A stretch of DNA of 64,000 nt. Origin: JAZKAR01 sp040389065. Lineage in GTDB: Bacteria > Pseudomonadota > Gammaproteobacteria > Burkholderiales > Casimicrobiaceae. Under the pieces are notes generated by a model, which was not told where the DNA came from, ran no database searches, and saw only the letters and a list, made by a program, of their open reading frames with translations. The translations under genes and the position numbers were made by a program. Shown here piece by piece: positions 17,481-27,061 of the stretch (positions are counted from its first letter, which is position 1; every line of letters begins with the position of its first letter). The stretch is taken from NCBI GenBank assembly GCA_040389065.1, contig JAZKAR010000001.1, positions 1-64,000 on the forward strand, in the 5' to 3' direction.

Positions 17481-17948
17481 ATGCGGGAACAATTAATTTG
17501 GAAGGGAGCGCCCTCCCAGCTATCTAATATGGGATTCTTTAGCTTTTATGTCATATCAGTTATCGTACTAAATGTTCTTCCGCTTGATATTCCTTTCGCT
17601 ATTACACTTCTTCCAGCGGTTATAGGTTATTGGCAGTTTTTATCGACACAGCATACTGAATATGAGCTAACAAATGAACGCTTGATTAGCCATAGTGGAA
17701 TTTACTCTAAAATTATTGATGAATTAGAACTTTATAGAATTCGAGATTTTCGACTTCAGCAACCAGCTTATCTTCGGCCCTTCGGATTAGCCAATGTTGT
17801 ATTATTAACGGCAGATATTACTTCACCTACCCTTGTTATTTCAGCGATTCCTAATGCTAGAAAATTGCTAGATGATATTCGCCGCTTAGTTGAAGCACGG
17901 CGCGATATGAAAGGCGTGCGTAGCGTAGATGTAGGGCAATTCCATTAA
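17481..17948 (+). CDS. Bacterial PH-domain (DUF304/bPH2) membrane protein
   Basis: 155 aa from the chosen start. It has two membrane segments (about 15-50), then a PH-like domain with TEYELTNERLISHSGIYSKIIDELELYRIRDF, the typical bPH2 pattern. Its function is unknown. The ATG at 17481 has AGGAA 7 nt upstream, whereas the in-frame ATG at 17457 has none. Confidence 0.8.
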   Translation: MREQLIWKGAPSQLSNMGFFSFYVISVIVLNVLPLDIPFAITLLPAVIGYWQFLSTQHTEYELTNERLISHSGIYSKIIDELELYRIRDFRLQQPAYLRPFGLANVVLLTADITSPTLVISAIPNARKLLDDIRRLVEARRDMKGVRSVDVGQFH

Positions 17949-18099
17949 AGCCTAAGCGCCTTATCAATAGCTTCAAATTGATCAAGCTAATCGTTTTTAA
18001 CTGCCTAAAATAAGAAAATTAATAGCGATTTAAAAGATTAATCCCATAAGTTAGCATCAGTGTTAGACTTACGGCTATCTTTTTGTTGGGCGATTTCCA

Positions 18100-19272
18100 A
18101 TGCTGCGCCTTACCCCTTCCTCTTTAGAACAGTATGCTACCCCTAATGATGCTCTAGCCGATGTGGTCATTGTGGCAGGTGAAGCATCGGGTGATTTTCT
18201 TGCCGCACATCTTATTACGTCTTTAAAACGTAAATATCCTCACCTTCGTTTTGGCGGTATTGCCGGGCCATTAATGGCGCACGCTGGTTGTAATACTTGG
18301 GTTCCCCAAGAAAAGCTAGCCGTTCGGGGCTACATTGAAGTTTTACGGCATTTATCTGAACTTTTAAATATTCGCAAAAGAATCTATGAGCGCGTTGTAA
18401 CAGAGCGGCCTACGCTATTTATAGGCGTTGATGCCCCTGATTTTAATTTAAGCTTAGAAAAAAAACTCAAACTTCAAGGTATCAAAACAATTCATTATGT
18501 TAGCCCTTCGCTTTGGGCATGGCGGCCTGAACGTATTGAACGGCTAAGAGAAGCAACAGATTTATGCTTGTTACTTTTTCCTTTTGAAGCAGCTTTATAC
18601 CAAGCAGCTAATATTCCCCATGCTGTCATTGGGCATCCGGTATGTGCTGATTTTAACCCTTTTCCCCTTAAACGCTTTCCTGCTGCGGGTGAAACAATCA
18701 AATTAGCAATGTTACCTGGCAGCCGGCAAAGTGAACTTGTTTTTCACGCAGAGCTTTTTGCTAAAACTGCTTTATTACTACGTCAACGAGGATTCCGCTT
18801 TGAGGTTAATGTTCCTTTAGTTCACTCTGACCATCGCGCTCACCTCGAAGCATTGTTCACGGCAATTCCTGATATCAATGCAACAGTAGGCAATAGCCAT
18901 GACATTCTTAAACAAAGTCATTTAGGCTTGATTGCCTCAGGAACAGCTTCGCTAGAAGCAGCATTAGCGAATTGCCCTCACCTCATTACTTACCGATTAC
19001 ACCCGTGGACAGCGCGTGCAGTTAAGAAAAAGCTGACCCTCCCTTATGTAGGGTTACCTAATGTGCTTAGCAAACGTTTTGTTGTACCTGAATTACTGCA
19101 AGATGCAGCAACACCTGAAAACCTTTCGCAAGCGCTTGAAACATTGATTACAGACTCATGGTCACGTGAGCAGCAACATCAAGCCTTTGAAAAAATTTTT
19201 CATGACCTTGATCGCCCTCATGAAACATTATTGTGTGAAGCATTAGCTCCTTTTTTAAATAAGGCTTCTTAG
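18100..19272 (+). CDS. lpxB: Lipid-A-disaccharide synthase LpxB
   Basis: 390 aa. It joins UDP-diacylglucosamine and lipid X in lipid A synthesis at the inner membrane. Signatures: VAGEASGDFLAAHLI, FGGIAGPLMAHAGC, FIGVDAPDFNLSLEKKLK, YVSPSLWAWRPERI and LPGSRQSEL. The usual lpxD-fabZ-lpxA neighbours are absent, so lpxB is separated from its common operon here. It proves an outer membrane with LPS. Confidence 0.97.
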   Translation: MLRLTPSSLEQYATPNDALADVVIVAGEASGDFLAAHLITSLKRKYPHLRFGGIAGPLMAHAGCNTWVPQEKLAVRGYIEVLRHLSELLNIRKRIYERVVTERPTLFIGVDAPDFNLSLEKKLKLQGIKTIHYVSPSLWAWRPERIERLREATDLCLLLFPFEAALYQAANIPHAVIGHPVCADFNPFPLKRFPAAGETIKLAMLPGSRQSELVFHAELFAKTALLLRQRGFRFEVNVPLVHSDHRAHLEALFTAIPDINATVGNSHDILKQSHLGLIASGTASLEAALANCPHLITYRLHPWTARAVKKKLTLPYVGLPNVLSKRFVVPELLQDAATPENLSQALETLITDSWSREQQHQAFEKIFHDLDRPHETLLCEALAPFLNKAS

Positions 19273-19422
19273 ACTGTGGTATCAACTATTAACTGTAGCT
19301 TACCACCACAAAACAGCCCAAAACCTGTTCTTTGCATTAATTAGCTTCTGTGCTCCACTATAGATAAATCTCTCAATTTTGCTACCCTTAGCAATCTAGA
19401 CGACGCTAGCTAGGAAATTACA

Positions 19423-20208
19423 ATGGATGCCCCAGTACTTGCTTTTGACATTGAAACTATCCCCGATGTTTCAGCCCTGCGCGTAATGTACAACGCCCCT
19501 GCCAATGAATTTACCGATCTTGATGTTATTAACCTTGCGGTACGCCGTCGTCGCCAAGATTATAATACTGATTTTCTGCCTATTTACTTACAAAAAGTTG
19601 TTAGTATTGCCTGTGTACTACGCGAAGCAAATCAGCTTCATATATGGTCAATTGGCGAACCTGACGATACCGAACCTATCTTAATTCAACGGTTTTTTGA
19701 AGGTATTGAGCGATACACTCCTCAATTAGTGTCATGGAATGGAAACGGCTTTGATTTACCGGTCTTGCATGCGCGCGCCCTCATCCATAAATTGCGCGCT
19801 CCAACCTATTGGGATCAAGGCGAATTTAATCGTGAATTTAAATTTAATCATTATTTAGGCCGCTATCATTCACGTCATCTAGATCTTATGGATATTCTGG
19901 CAGGCTATCAAGGAAAAGCATTTGCACCGCTTGATATGATGGCAAAACTCTGTGGTTTTCCGGGCAAAATGGATATTGATGGCAGCCAAGTATGGGAGGC
20001 CTATTACAACGGTGAAATAGAACGTATTCGTCATTATTGTGAAACAGATACTGTTAATACGTATCTTGTTTTTTTACGCTTTCAAGCCATGCGAGGACAT
20101 CTAAGTGATGAAAGCTATTATAGTGAAATTCAGCGAGTAAAAGATAAACTGTCTTCTTTTACTCATGCAGGCTGGCAAACCTTTCTTAATGCAGGAAACT
20201 GGTCATGA
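19423..20208 (+). CDS. Predicted PolB-type 3'-5' exonuclease
   Basis: 261 aa, the family of stand-alone exonucleases related to the DNA polymerase B proofreading domain (PF10108). The ExoI motif is FDIETIPD (DxE), ExoII is SWNGNGFDLPVLHARA, and ExoIII has the HYCETDTVNTYLVFLR Asp. The substrate is untested. AGGAA is placed 8 nt before the ATG. It overlaps ogt by 4 bp, suggesting a small DNA-repair pair. Confidence 0.88.
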   Translation: MDAPVLAFDIETIPDVSALRVMYNAPANEFTDLDVINLAVRRRRQDYNTDFLPIYLQKVVSIACVLREANQLHIWSIGEPDDTEPILIQRFFEGIERYTPQLVSWNGNGFDLPVLHARALIHKLRAPTYWDQGEFNREFKFNHYLGRYHSRHLDLMDILAGYQGKAFAPLDMMAKLCGFPGKMDIDGSQVWEAYYNGEIERIRHYCETDTVNTYLVFLRFQAMRGHLSDESYYSEIQRVKDKLSSFTHAGWQTFLNAGNWS

Positions 20209-20696
20209 ATTTGCATTCATATCGATGGCAGCACCCTCATATCGGAAGTTTAGTTTTTATACATGACTCCTCAATACTGTACCGCATCAGCTTTGCCAAG
20301 CCCGATGCCCATTTTCCTGATGAAAAAGCTCCCTCTTTTTTAGAGCCTGCATTAAACTGGTTAAACATTTATGCTGAATCACCCTTAAAAGTAGCTGATG
20401 CCCCTTTAAAAAACTGCCCGCGAGCATTAGGCACACCATTTCAGGAAAAAGTTTGGGAAGCACTTCACTTAAGCCGACCAGGCGAAACATTTAGTTATCA
20501 ATCGCTTGCGACCCAAGCAGGTTTCCCCGCAAAAAATGCACGTGCTGTCGCAGGGGCAATGGCACGCAACCCTTTTGTTATTCTGATTCCTTGCCATCGC
20601 GTTTTACGACGATCAGGAGAGCTAGGAGGTTATAGTGCAGGAGATGGGATTGAAACAAAGAAAAATTTGCTTAGGCATGAAGGCATATACTTCTAA
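20205..20696 (+). CDS. ogt: Methylated-DNA-protein cysteine methyltransferase
   Basis: 163 aa. The suicide active site is IPCHRVLRRSGELGGY, with the acceptor Cys in PCHR. The FQEKVWEALHLSRPGETFSYQSLA helix-turn-helix and the AVAGAMARNP segment are standard. It repairs O6-alkylguanine by transferring the alkyl group to Cys. There is no Ada-type N-terminal domain, so Ogt fits better than Ada. It starts inside the exonuclease stop codon. Confidence 0.95.
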   Translation: MNLHSYRWQHPHIGSLVFIHDSSILYRISFAKPDAHFPDEKAPSFLEPALNWLNIYAESPLKVADAPLKNCPRALGTPFQEKVWEALHLSRPGETFSYQSLATQAGFPAKNARAVAGAMARNPFVILIPCHRVLRRSGELGGYSAGDGIETKKNLLRHEGIYF

Positions 20697-20710
20697 ATAT
20701 AAACCACTCT

Positions 20711-22216
20711 TTATTTAAGCAGCTTTCCTGATTCAAATCCTACTCTTACAGCCCCCCAATGGCGGCCTTGTAAAAATATAGGCATTGAAAGATCGTTTAC
20801 AATCTCACCAGTATCGCGTAAATACGATTGAAATAAAAATGGCTCTTGGTTTGCCGCCAGCTTCTGCCCTACAGGATCTGAAAATATGCGCTTATGACGA
20901 CTATAAATAATATCTCGTTGTGGATCGCCAGTTGGGGTAAGCGAAAATTTAGCATTGTGTGCAGGCGCATATCCTTTGTTATCAACTGCTAGACTATAAA
21001 TACACCCATCTAAGTTTTGTAAGACCTCATCATAAATAGCAGTAAGCTGTTTATCTACCTTCGAATCATAGCTCGTTGTATAACGAGGGGGGTTGCTTCC
21101 TGAAATTTGCTGATATTGTTGATCAAAAACATTAATGCCTCGTTTTGTTAAACATTCCTCAAGTGTTAGTTGAACACGGTTGCGTAAGGTAGAAGTTGCC
21201 TCGGTCAATGTATCAAACGTTGTATTACCTGTTCGAAAATTGGCTAACTCCCCTTGCAGCTCTTCCGTTTTATCTCTTAAATCATTAGAAAACCCTGCCG
21301 CAGTCACCATTGATTGCTTAACATTACTACTCATATTAGCAATTTTTTCCATCTTTTTTTGCATTTGCTGATTCGTGTCATTTACCTGAACAATGGTTGA
21401 AGCAATACGATCAACATTCTGATTCATTTCTCTAAAATCAATAACAAACTGCTCAAAATTTTCAGCAGTACCGCTAAGTGAAACAGCAGTTTGTGAAACA
21501 TCGTCACCAATTAAATGATTTCTAGAGCGTGTATTTTCAACTAAGGTAATCATTTCATCGGTATGCCCTGCGATTTCACCTGTAGCAGAATTCACCCGCT
21601 CAGCCAGCTTTCTTACTTCATCAGCGACCACAGCAAAACCACGTCCCGCATCGCCTGCACGTGCAGCCTCAATTGCTGCATTTAATGCTAACAAATTCGT
21701 TTGCTGAGAAATATCTTTAATTAACTGGCCAATAGAACTTACAGTTTGGGCACGCGAAGATAACTGATCAACTTGCTCAGCAAATGACACCATTTGCTCA
21801 GATACACGATCCATTCTTTGCCTAAGGGCTGAAAGTTCAGATAATGCTTTTTCTGCCATCGTCAAATTTGATAACGATACAGATGCAATTTGCTGCACAT
21901 TCTCTGAAACAGAAGCAGATTGAAGCGCTACTGAATTGCCATCTATTTTTAACTCATCTGAAAGTACGAGTTGCTCATCTGCTTTGGCAGCCACATTTTT
22001 AATTTCATTTTGCATGCGTGCCGTAGCCATTGCAATCTGAAAGCTACCGCCACGTGCTGTAATTACTAATTCACGTACACGATCTAAATAGCCATAAATC
22101 GGTTGTGCTAAACTGTTGGTAGACTCAACGCGCTCAGAAAGTAATGCTTTATTAAGTGTTAATCGCTGAAGTAAATCTGGCAACAAATCTGTTTTTTGGA
22201 AAAACTGTAGTTTCAT
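20711..22216 (-). CDS. Soluble methyl-accepting chemotaxis-type receptor with C-terminal sensor domain
   Basis: 501 aa with no membrane segment or signal peptide, so it is cytoplasmic. A coiled-coil MCP signalling domain (about 60-340) has the conserved hairpin tip ISQQTNLLALNAAIEAARAGDAGRGFAVVADEVRKLA. The C-terminal part (about 345-501: SLAVDNKGYAPAHN, RDTGEIVNDLSMPIF, WGAVRVGF) resembles Cache/PAS-like ligand modules found downstream of the MCP domain in some soluble receptors. No che or flagellar genes are in the window. The ligand is unknown. It converges with ogt, 14 bp apart. Confidence 0.85.
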   Translation of the reverse strand: MKLQFFQKTDLLPDLLQRLTLNKALLSERVESTNSLAQPIYGYLDRVRELVITARGGSFQIAMATARMQNEIKNVAAKADEQLVLSDELKIDGNSVALQSASVSENVQQIASVSLSNLTMAEKALSELSALRQRMDRVSEQMVSFAEQVDQLSSRAQTVSSIGQLIKDISQQTNLLALNAAIEAARAGDAGRGFAVVADEVRKLAERVNSATGEIAGHTDEMITLVENTRSRNHLIGDDVSQTAVSLSGTAENFEQFVIDFREMNQNVDRIASTIVQVNDTNQQMQKKMEKIANMSSNVKQSMVTAAGFSNDLRDKTEELQGELANFRTGNTTFDTLTEATSTLRNRVQLTLEECLTKRGINVFDQQYQQISGSNPPRYTTSYDSKVDKQLTAIYDEVLQNLDGCIYSLAVDNKGYAPAHNAKFSLTPTGDPQRDIIYSRHKRIFSDPVGQKLAANQEPFLFQSYLRDTGEIVNDLSMPIFLQGRHWGAVRVGFESGKLLK

Positions 22217-22464
22217 AGCTGGCTGTCTTTCTTAAAATATCTCGCCATGTTATCTACCTTATCAATCTGGCAAACTATTCCTAAATTTCGTCATGCACTT
22301 TGCTTAACTTGAATAATTTCCCTACACATTTATTTAAATTTGTTTAAACGATTAATTCAATAGCCATAAAGCGTTTTAAAATTTAATACCAGCTACTTCT
22401 CTTTTTATTTTTGCCACAAGCTCTAGCTAAATAAATTCAACATATATTTAGGCTAAGCTTTTTA
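22217..22464. other. Intergenic region upstream of the receptor gene
   Basis: 248 bp, AT-rich, containing the receptor's upstream region on the minus strand. No clear promoter or RNA was identified. Confidence 0.3.
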
Positions 22465-22490
22465 TAAAAAAAGGGCGAAAAATACGCCCT
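22465..22490 (-). terminator. Intrinsic terminator after gatA
   Basis: Read on the minus strand: AGGGCG, a 7-nt loop, CGCCCT, then a run of seven T residues. This is a textbook rho-independent terminator 19 bp after the gatA stop. It shows that the gatCA unit ends here and does not continue into a gatB. Confidence 0.85.
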
Positions 22491-22508
22491 CAAAAATTAC
22501 TGATTATT

Positions 22509-24008
22509 TTAATGCTGAACGGATATATTAGGTGCTTGCTGGTGCCATTGAGTAACTTGTTGATACGCATGCCCTACTTTAAATAAAAGCTCTTCTGATA
22601 GCAATGGCCCCATTAATTGCATTCCAATCGGCAACCCCTGCTCTGTAAATCCACATGGAATAGATAAAGCAGGCATTCCTGTTAAGTTAGCAGGAATAGT
22701 AAATATATCGTTCAGATACATCTGTAAGGGGTCTTCCATCGCTACCGAACCAATTTCAAACGCTGTAATAGGAGTACTTGGCCCTAACAGTACATCACAC
22801 TCAGTAAACACCCGGTTAAAGTCGTCTGTAATTAAGCGTCTAACTTTTTGGGCCTGAATGTAATAGATATTAAATGACTCTTCCGTTAACATATACGTAC
22901 CAATCATAATACGACGCTTCACTTCTTCGCCAAACCCCTCTGCACGGCTTTTTGTATACATTTCTTGCAAATCAGCATATTCAGGCGTGCGATAGCCGTA
23001 ACGTACTCCATCATAACGCGCTAAATTACTAAACGCCTCAGCGGGCGCAATCACATAGTACACAGCTACTGAATGACTAATATGTGGCAGGCTAATAGGA
23101 ATCAGCGTAGCGCCTAATCTTGAAAAGGTTGCTTTTGCTTCTTCAAGGGCTGCCCAAATAGGTGCATCAATTCCTTTTTCAACAAACATTTCTTTAGGCA
23201 ATCCTATACGCAATCCCTCAAGAGAGCGCCCGCCTGAATGCGATGTATTCGCTAATGTTTCTAACGCTGCCACATATGACGCTACCGGCTGCGATAAGCT
23301 CGTTGAGTCGCGGCTATCGTGGCCCGCAATCACTTCCATAAATAACGCAACATCTTCAACAGAACGTCCTAACGCCCCTACCTGATCTAAACTGGAGGCA
23401 AAAGCAATTACACCATAGCGTGATACCAACCCATAGGTTGGCTTAAGCCCACAGGTATTCGTAAACGAAGCTGGTTGGCGAATCGAACCGCCTGTATCAG
23501 AAGCGGTAGCTATCGGCGATAACCGTGCGGATACTGCTGCTGCTGAGCCACCTGAACTGCCACCTGGTACACGTGTTAAATCCCAAGGGTTACGCACGAC
23601 TCCAAAATAAGAAGTTTGATTAGATGAACCCATTGCAAACTCATCCATGTTGAGCTTACCCAGAGGCACCATACCCGCACTCAATATTGATTCCACAACA
23701 TGCGAAGTATAAGGCGCTATAAAATCACCTAACATGCGTGAGCCACATGTGGTGCGCTGTCCATTAATTAAAAGATTATCCTTATTAGCCATAGGAATTC
23801 CCAACAGCCGATGCCCATTATTCTTTGCACGATATTCATCTGCGCGCCTAGCAACTTCCAGAGCAAATTCAGGAGTCGGTGTAATAAATGCATTCAATGA
23901 ATGATTTAATGATGCCATACGATCTAAATAGAGCTGCGTTAGTTCAACACTTGAAATTTTCTTATCGGCTAATGCTTTAGAAAGCTCTTTTAAACTGGAC
24001 TCAATCAT
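22509..24008 (-). CDS. gatA: Asp-tRNA(Asn)/Glu-tRNA(Gln) amidotransferase subunit A
   Basis: 499 aa, amidase-signature family. Lys in ANKDNLLI, then GGSSGGSAAAVSARL and SDTGGSIRQPASF provide the Ser-cisSer-Lys catalytic triad. GatA releases ammonia from glutamine for transamidation by GatB. GAGGA lies 7 nt before the ATG. gatB, normally next, is absent; a terminator follows directly. Confidence 0.97.
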   Translation of the reverse strand: MIESSLKELSKALADKKISSVELTQLYLDRMASLNHSLNAFITPTPEFALEVARRADEYRAKNNGHRLLGIPMANKDNLLINGQRTTCGSRMLGDFIAPYTSHVVESILSAGMVPLGKLNMDEFAMGSSNQTSYFGVVRNPWDLTRVPGGSSGGSAAAVSARLSPIATASDTGGSIRQPASFTNTCGLKPTYGLVSRYGVIAFASSLDQVGALGRSVEDVALFMEVIAGHDSRDSTSLSQPVASYVAALETLANTSHSGGRSLEGLRIGLPKEMFVEKGIDAPIWAALEEAKATFSRLGATLIPISLPHISHSVAVYYVIAPAEAFSNLARYDGVRYGYRTPEYADLQEMYTKSRAEGFGEEVKRRIMIGTYMLTEESFNIYYIQAQKVRRLITDDFNRVFTECDVLLGPSTPITAFEIGSVAMEDPLQMYLNDIFTIPANLTGMPALSIPCGFTEQGLPIGMQLMGPLLSEELLFKVGHAYQQVTQWHQQAPNISVQH

Positions 24009-24209
24009 CCTTTATTCCTCAAATGACATGATGGCTAAACAAAAAAACTTTTGAACGATATTAAAAAACCATCATAAGATATAAACATGCCGTCGCATGC
24101 ACCTGCTACAAACTTAGAAGCTACGCCGTTGTCCTCTCTCGGCGTATTGTCTGCGTTGCCATGCTGTAATAGAGCATAACTACGTAATTTCTTAAACTTT
24201 AATATAATG

Positions 24210-24506
24210 TTACTCAATCACTTGGGGTACAAGATAAAACCCCTCATGCAATAATGGAGCACACTCTTGCCAATGCTCTCTATTCGCTACATTCTTGACT
24301 TCATCATTACGCAATGGTTGTGCATGGGAGGGTACATGCGTCATGGGTTCTACACCCGTAGTATCTAGACAGCGCATTTCTTCAATCATTTGGCTAATGC
24401 CTTGTATCTTTTCATAAACAGCCTGCGCTTCATCTTCTGTGATTGCCAAACGCGCTGCACGAGCTAATCCATATACATCATCTCGTTGAATATTTAGCAT
24501 TGACAT
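24210..24506 (-). CDS. gatC: Asp-tRNA(Asn)/Glu-tRNA(Gln) amidotransferase subunit C
   Basis: 98 aa, typical GatC. The ARLAITEDEAQAVYEKIQGI and PMTHVPSHAQPLRNDEV segments are characteristic; it acts as a clamp stabilising GatA and GatB. Start supported by AGAGGA 5-7 nt upstream. A 201-bp gap separates it from gatA, unusually long for this pair. Confidence 0.95.
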   Translation of the reverse strand: MSMLNIQRDDVYGLARAARLAITEDEAQAVYEKIQGISQMIEEMRCLDTTGVEPMTHVPSHAQPLRNDEVKNVANREHWQECAPLLHEGFYLVPQVIE

Positions 24507-25100
24507 AAAAATCCTCTCACAACCTCGATTACAAACATTACTATACTCTCACTATTCCACTTAATCTTATCTAGTGCTTTGCCATACCATCTGTAGTATA
24601 TGCCCTGCAGTATTTTAACTGGATTAGGTTTCTATACACCTTACGTTTTGCTTTATTTTTACTGCTATTATTTACCGCACATAATACTGCAATTATTACT
24701 GCAAATAATGAATGGTCTGCATTCTAAACGTCATAAAGTTATACGCTTTACACACTCGCTAGCAAGCAAAAAGCTATTCTCACTTAGTATATTAGCGTAA
24801 TTACAGCCATATCCCCATCATTTTCTAAGCGCTTTTCGCTATCATTTGTTTTATCAGAACCTTAGAATGCTCTGAATACTATCTATAAGAATTAAAAAAC
24901 AACATTCAGAACCACATTAGCTATTTGTTATCTACAACTTTGTGCTATATACTGACATCCACAATAACATCGTGCTAGAGTAGTTTAGGCTTTTCGTATC
25001 ATAAAACGTCTTGCTACCAATTACCAAGCGCCATCTAAGGAAATGTACAGAAATACATGTGCGTTTCGATTACCCCCTGACTGTACCGTGGAAGCGCCTT
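24507..25100. other. Divergent gatC/mreB intergenic region
   Basis: 594 bp, AT-rich, no credible gene. It should contain both promoters. The best plus-strand pair is annotated separately at 24925-24953. Confidence 0.5.
24925..24953 (+). promoter_or_regulatory. Predicted mreB promoter
   Basis: TTGTTA (24925-24930) and TATACT (24948-24953) have a 17-bp spacer, 4/6 and 5/6 to consensus. The leader to the mreB ATG would be about 140 nt. Confidence 0.4.
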
Positions 25101-26141
25101 ATGTTCGGATTTTTAAGTAGTTACTTTTCTAGTGACCTCGCCATTGACCTTGGCACCGCGAACACCCTGATTTACGCCAGAGGTCGCGGCATAGTGCTTG
25201 ATGAGCCTTCAGTCGTTGCCATTCGACAAGATGGCAGCACAGGAAAACGTCTAATTCAAGAAGTTGGATTAGCTGCAAAACAAATGCTGGGTAGAACCCC
25301 GGGTAACATGACAGCTATTCGCCCCATGAAAGATGGCGTTATTGCTGATTTTACCTTCACCGAGCAAATGCTTAAGCAATTTATTCGCAAAGTACTTGAT
25401 TCGAAATTATTTAGCCCAAGCCCTCGTATTATTATTTGTGTTCCTTGCGGTTCTACTCAAGTAGAACGCCGCGCTATTCGTGAATCAGCTCTTGGTGCCG
25501 GTGCAAGTAAAGTATTTCTTATTGAAGAACCTATGGCAGCGGCTATTGGGGCAGATTTGCCTATTGCTGAAGCGACAGGCTCCATGGTGGTTGATATAGG
25601 TGGCGGCACTACTGAAGTAGGTGTTGTTTCGCTTGGCGGTATGGTTTATTCAAATTCTGTGCGTATTGGCGGAGATAAATTTGATGAGGCTATTGTTAAT
25701 TACATTCGTCGTAATTACGGCATGTTAATTGGCGAGACAACGGCTGAATTGATTAAAAAACAAATTGGTTCGGCTTTTCCTGGTTCTGAAATAAGAGAGA
25801 TGGAAGTTAAAGGTCGTAATTTGGCTGAAGGCATTCCCCGCAGCTTTACTGTTTCAAGCAATGAAATTCTGGAAGCCTTAACTGATCCGCTTAATCAAAT
25901 TGTAAGTGCTGTTAAATTAGCGCTAGAGCGTACCCCACCTGAATTAGGTGCAGATATTGCGGAGCGCGGTATGGTTTTAACAGGCGGTGGGGCTTTATTA
26001 AGAGATCTTGATCGTTTACTCATGGAAGAAACTGGGCTACCTGTAATTGTTGCAGAAGATCCACTCACCTGTGTAGTACGTGGTTGCGGTATGGCTCTCG
26101 AAAATATGGAAAAATTGCCTACCATTTTTACATATGATTGA
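25101..26141 (+). CDS. mreB: Rod-shape determining actin homologue MreB
   Basis: About 346 aa from MFGFLSSYFSSDLAIDLGTANTLIY, the usual MreB start; the open frame extends to 25011, but the extra 30 codons are not family-like. Nucleotide-binding motifs: DLGTANTLIY (phosphate 1), MVVDIGGGTTEVGVVSLGG (phosphate 2) and MVLTGGGALLRDLD (adenosine). It organises lateral wall synthesis. A strong terminator follows, so mreC and mreD are not co-transcribed, unlike the usual cluster. Confidence 0.97.
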   Translation: MFGFLSSYFSSDLAIDLGTANTLIYARGRGIVLDEPSVVAIRQDGSTGKRLIQEVGLAAKQMLGRTPGNMTAIRPMKDGVIADFTFTEQMLKQFIRKVLDSKLFSPSPRIIICVPCGSTQVERRAIRESALGAGASKVFLIEEPMAAAIGADLPIAEATGSMVVDIGGGTTEVGVVSLGGMVYSNSVRIGGDKFDEAIVNYIRRNYGMLIGETTAELIKKQIGSAFPGSEIREMEVKGRNLAEGIPRSFTVSSNEILEALTDPLNQIVSAVKLALERTPPELGADIAERGMVLTGGGALLRDLDRLLMEETGLPVIVAEDPLTCVVRGCGMALENMEKLPTIFTYD

Positions 26142-26180
26142 TATTCGTTAAAATTTTCCAATAAAAATCTTTAACGATTA

Positions 26181-26222
26181 AATAAAAAAAGAGAAAGCAT
26201 AAAAACTTTCTCTTTTTTTATT
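26181..26222. terminator. Bidirectional terminator between mreB and rsmG
   Basis: A perfect 17-bp inverted repeat (26181-26197 with 26206-26222) has an 8-nt loop. A-runs in the left arm and T-runs in the right arm make it work on both strands. It lies between convergent mreB and rsmG. Confidence 0.85.
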
Positions 26223-26274
26223 TAGAAGCTATGTAATTGAGTTCGCTCTATCGCCCCAAGGCAATGCATAAACT

Positions 26275-26913
26275 TTAAGCGTGATGGGAAAGTATTACCG
26301 CATGGCGTTGTGCAGCAAGAAAAGGCACCTCTAAACTTTGCACAGACTTTACGACTAAAGGCGAAGATAAACGCTCAAGCTCTTCGTAAGGATATACCCC
26401 CTTCATTGCCACCATTATTCCATCAGCTGCTAAATGCTGTTTAGATAACGCAACAAAATCATTAAGCTCCGCAAATGCGCGTGAAATCACTACATCATAC
26501 AAAGCTTTCGGTTGCCATGATTCGACTCTTTCTTGTACCACTTCAAGATTAGTTAAACCCAATTCAATAGCTACCTGCTGTACAAAAGCAGTACGCTTAT
26601 GATGGCCATCTAGTGCAGTAACCTGCCACTCAGGGCGAGCAATCGCTAAAGGTACCGCTGGCAACCCTGCCCCACTTCCAACATCTAAGACACGACACCG
26701 TGCTGCTACTGGATAACTCTCTAATACCTTAACCATTGCTAAAGAATCAAGAATATGCTGAGTTAGCATAGCATCTGGCTCTCTGACTGCAGTCAAGTTA
26801 TAAACTTTATTCCATTTATCCAAAAGCTCTACGTATTTAAGCAAAAGCATATGCTGCTCATCACTTAATTGCATATCAAGTTTGCTTAGTCCCTCAATTA
26901 ACTTTATTTTCAA
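26275..26913 (-). CDS. rsmG: 16S rRNA m7G527 methyltransferase RsmG
   Basis: 212 aa. The SAM-binding motif is VLDVGSGAGLPAVPLAIARPEW. The N-terminal WNKVYNLTAVREPDAMLTQHILDSL block is diagnostic. It lies downstream of mnmG in the classical gidA-gidB order, but parA/parB do not follow. Confidence 0.96.
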   Translation of the reverse strand: MKIKLIEGLSKLDMQLSDEQHMLLLKYVELLDKWNKVYNLTAVREPDAMLTQHILDSLAMVKVLESYPVAARCRVLDVGSGAGLPAVPLAIARPEWQVTALDGHHKRTAFVQQVAIELGLTNLEVVQERVESWQPKALYDVVISRAFAELNDFVALSKQHLAADGIMVAMKGVYPYEELERLSSPLVVKSVQSLEVPFLAAQRHAVILSHHA

Positions 26914-27061
26914 AACTTCATCCCTTCTTCAAGAGAACCTCAAAATACAGCTCAAAACTTAAATTTTGTTATTGGCTACATTACGAATACATTTGATTTT
27001 ATCCTCTTATTTCGAAGATAAAAAATTTAACGGTAGCCTCTATTAACAAATCATCGCTATT

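Noticed and set aside
24035..24217. 60-aa ORF between gatC and gatA
   Set aside because: No Shine-Dalgarno and no recognisable features; overlaps the gatC end. The gap is treated as spacer.
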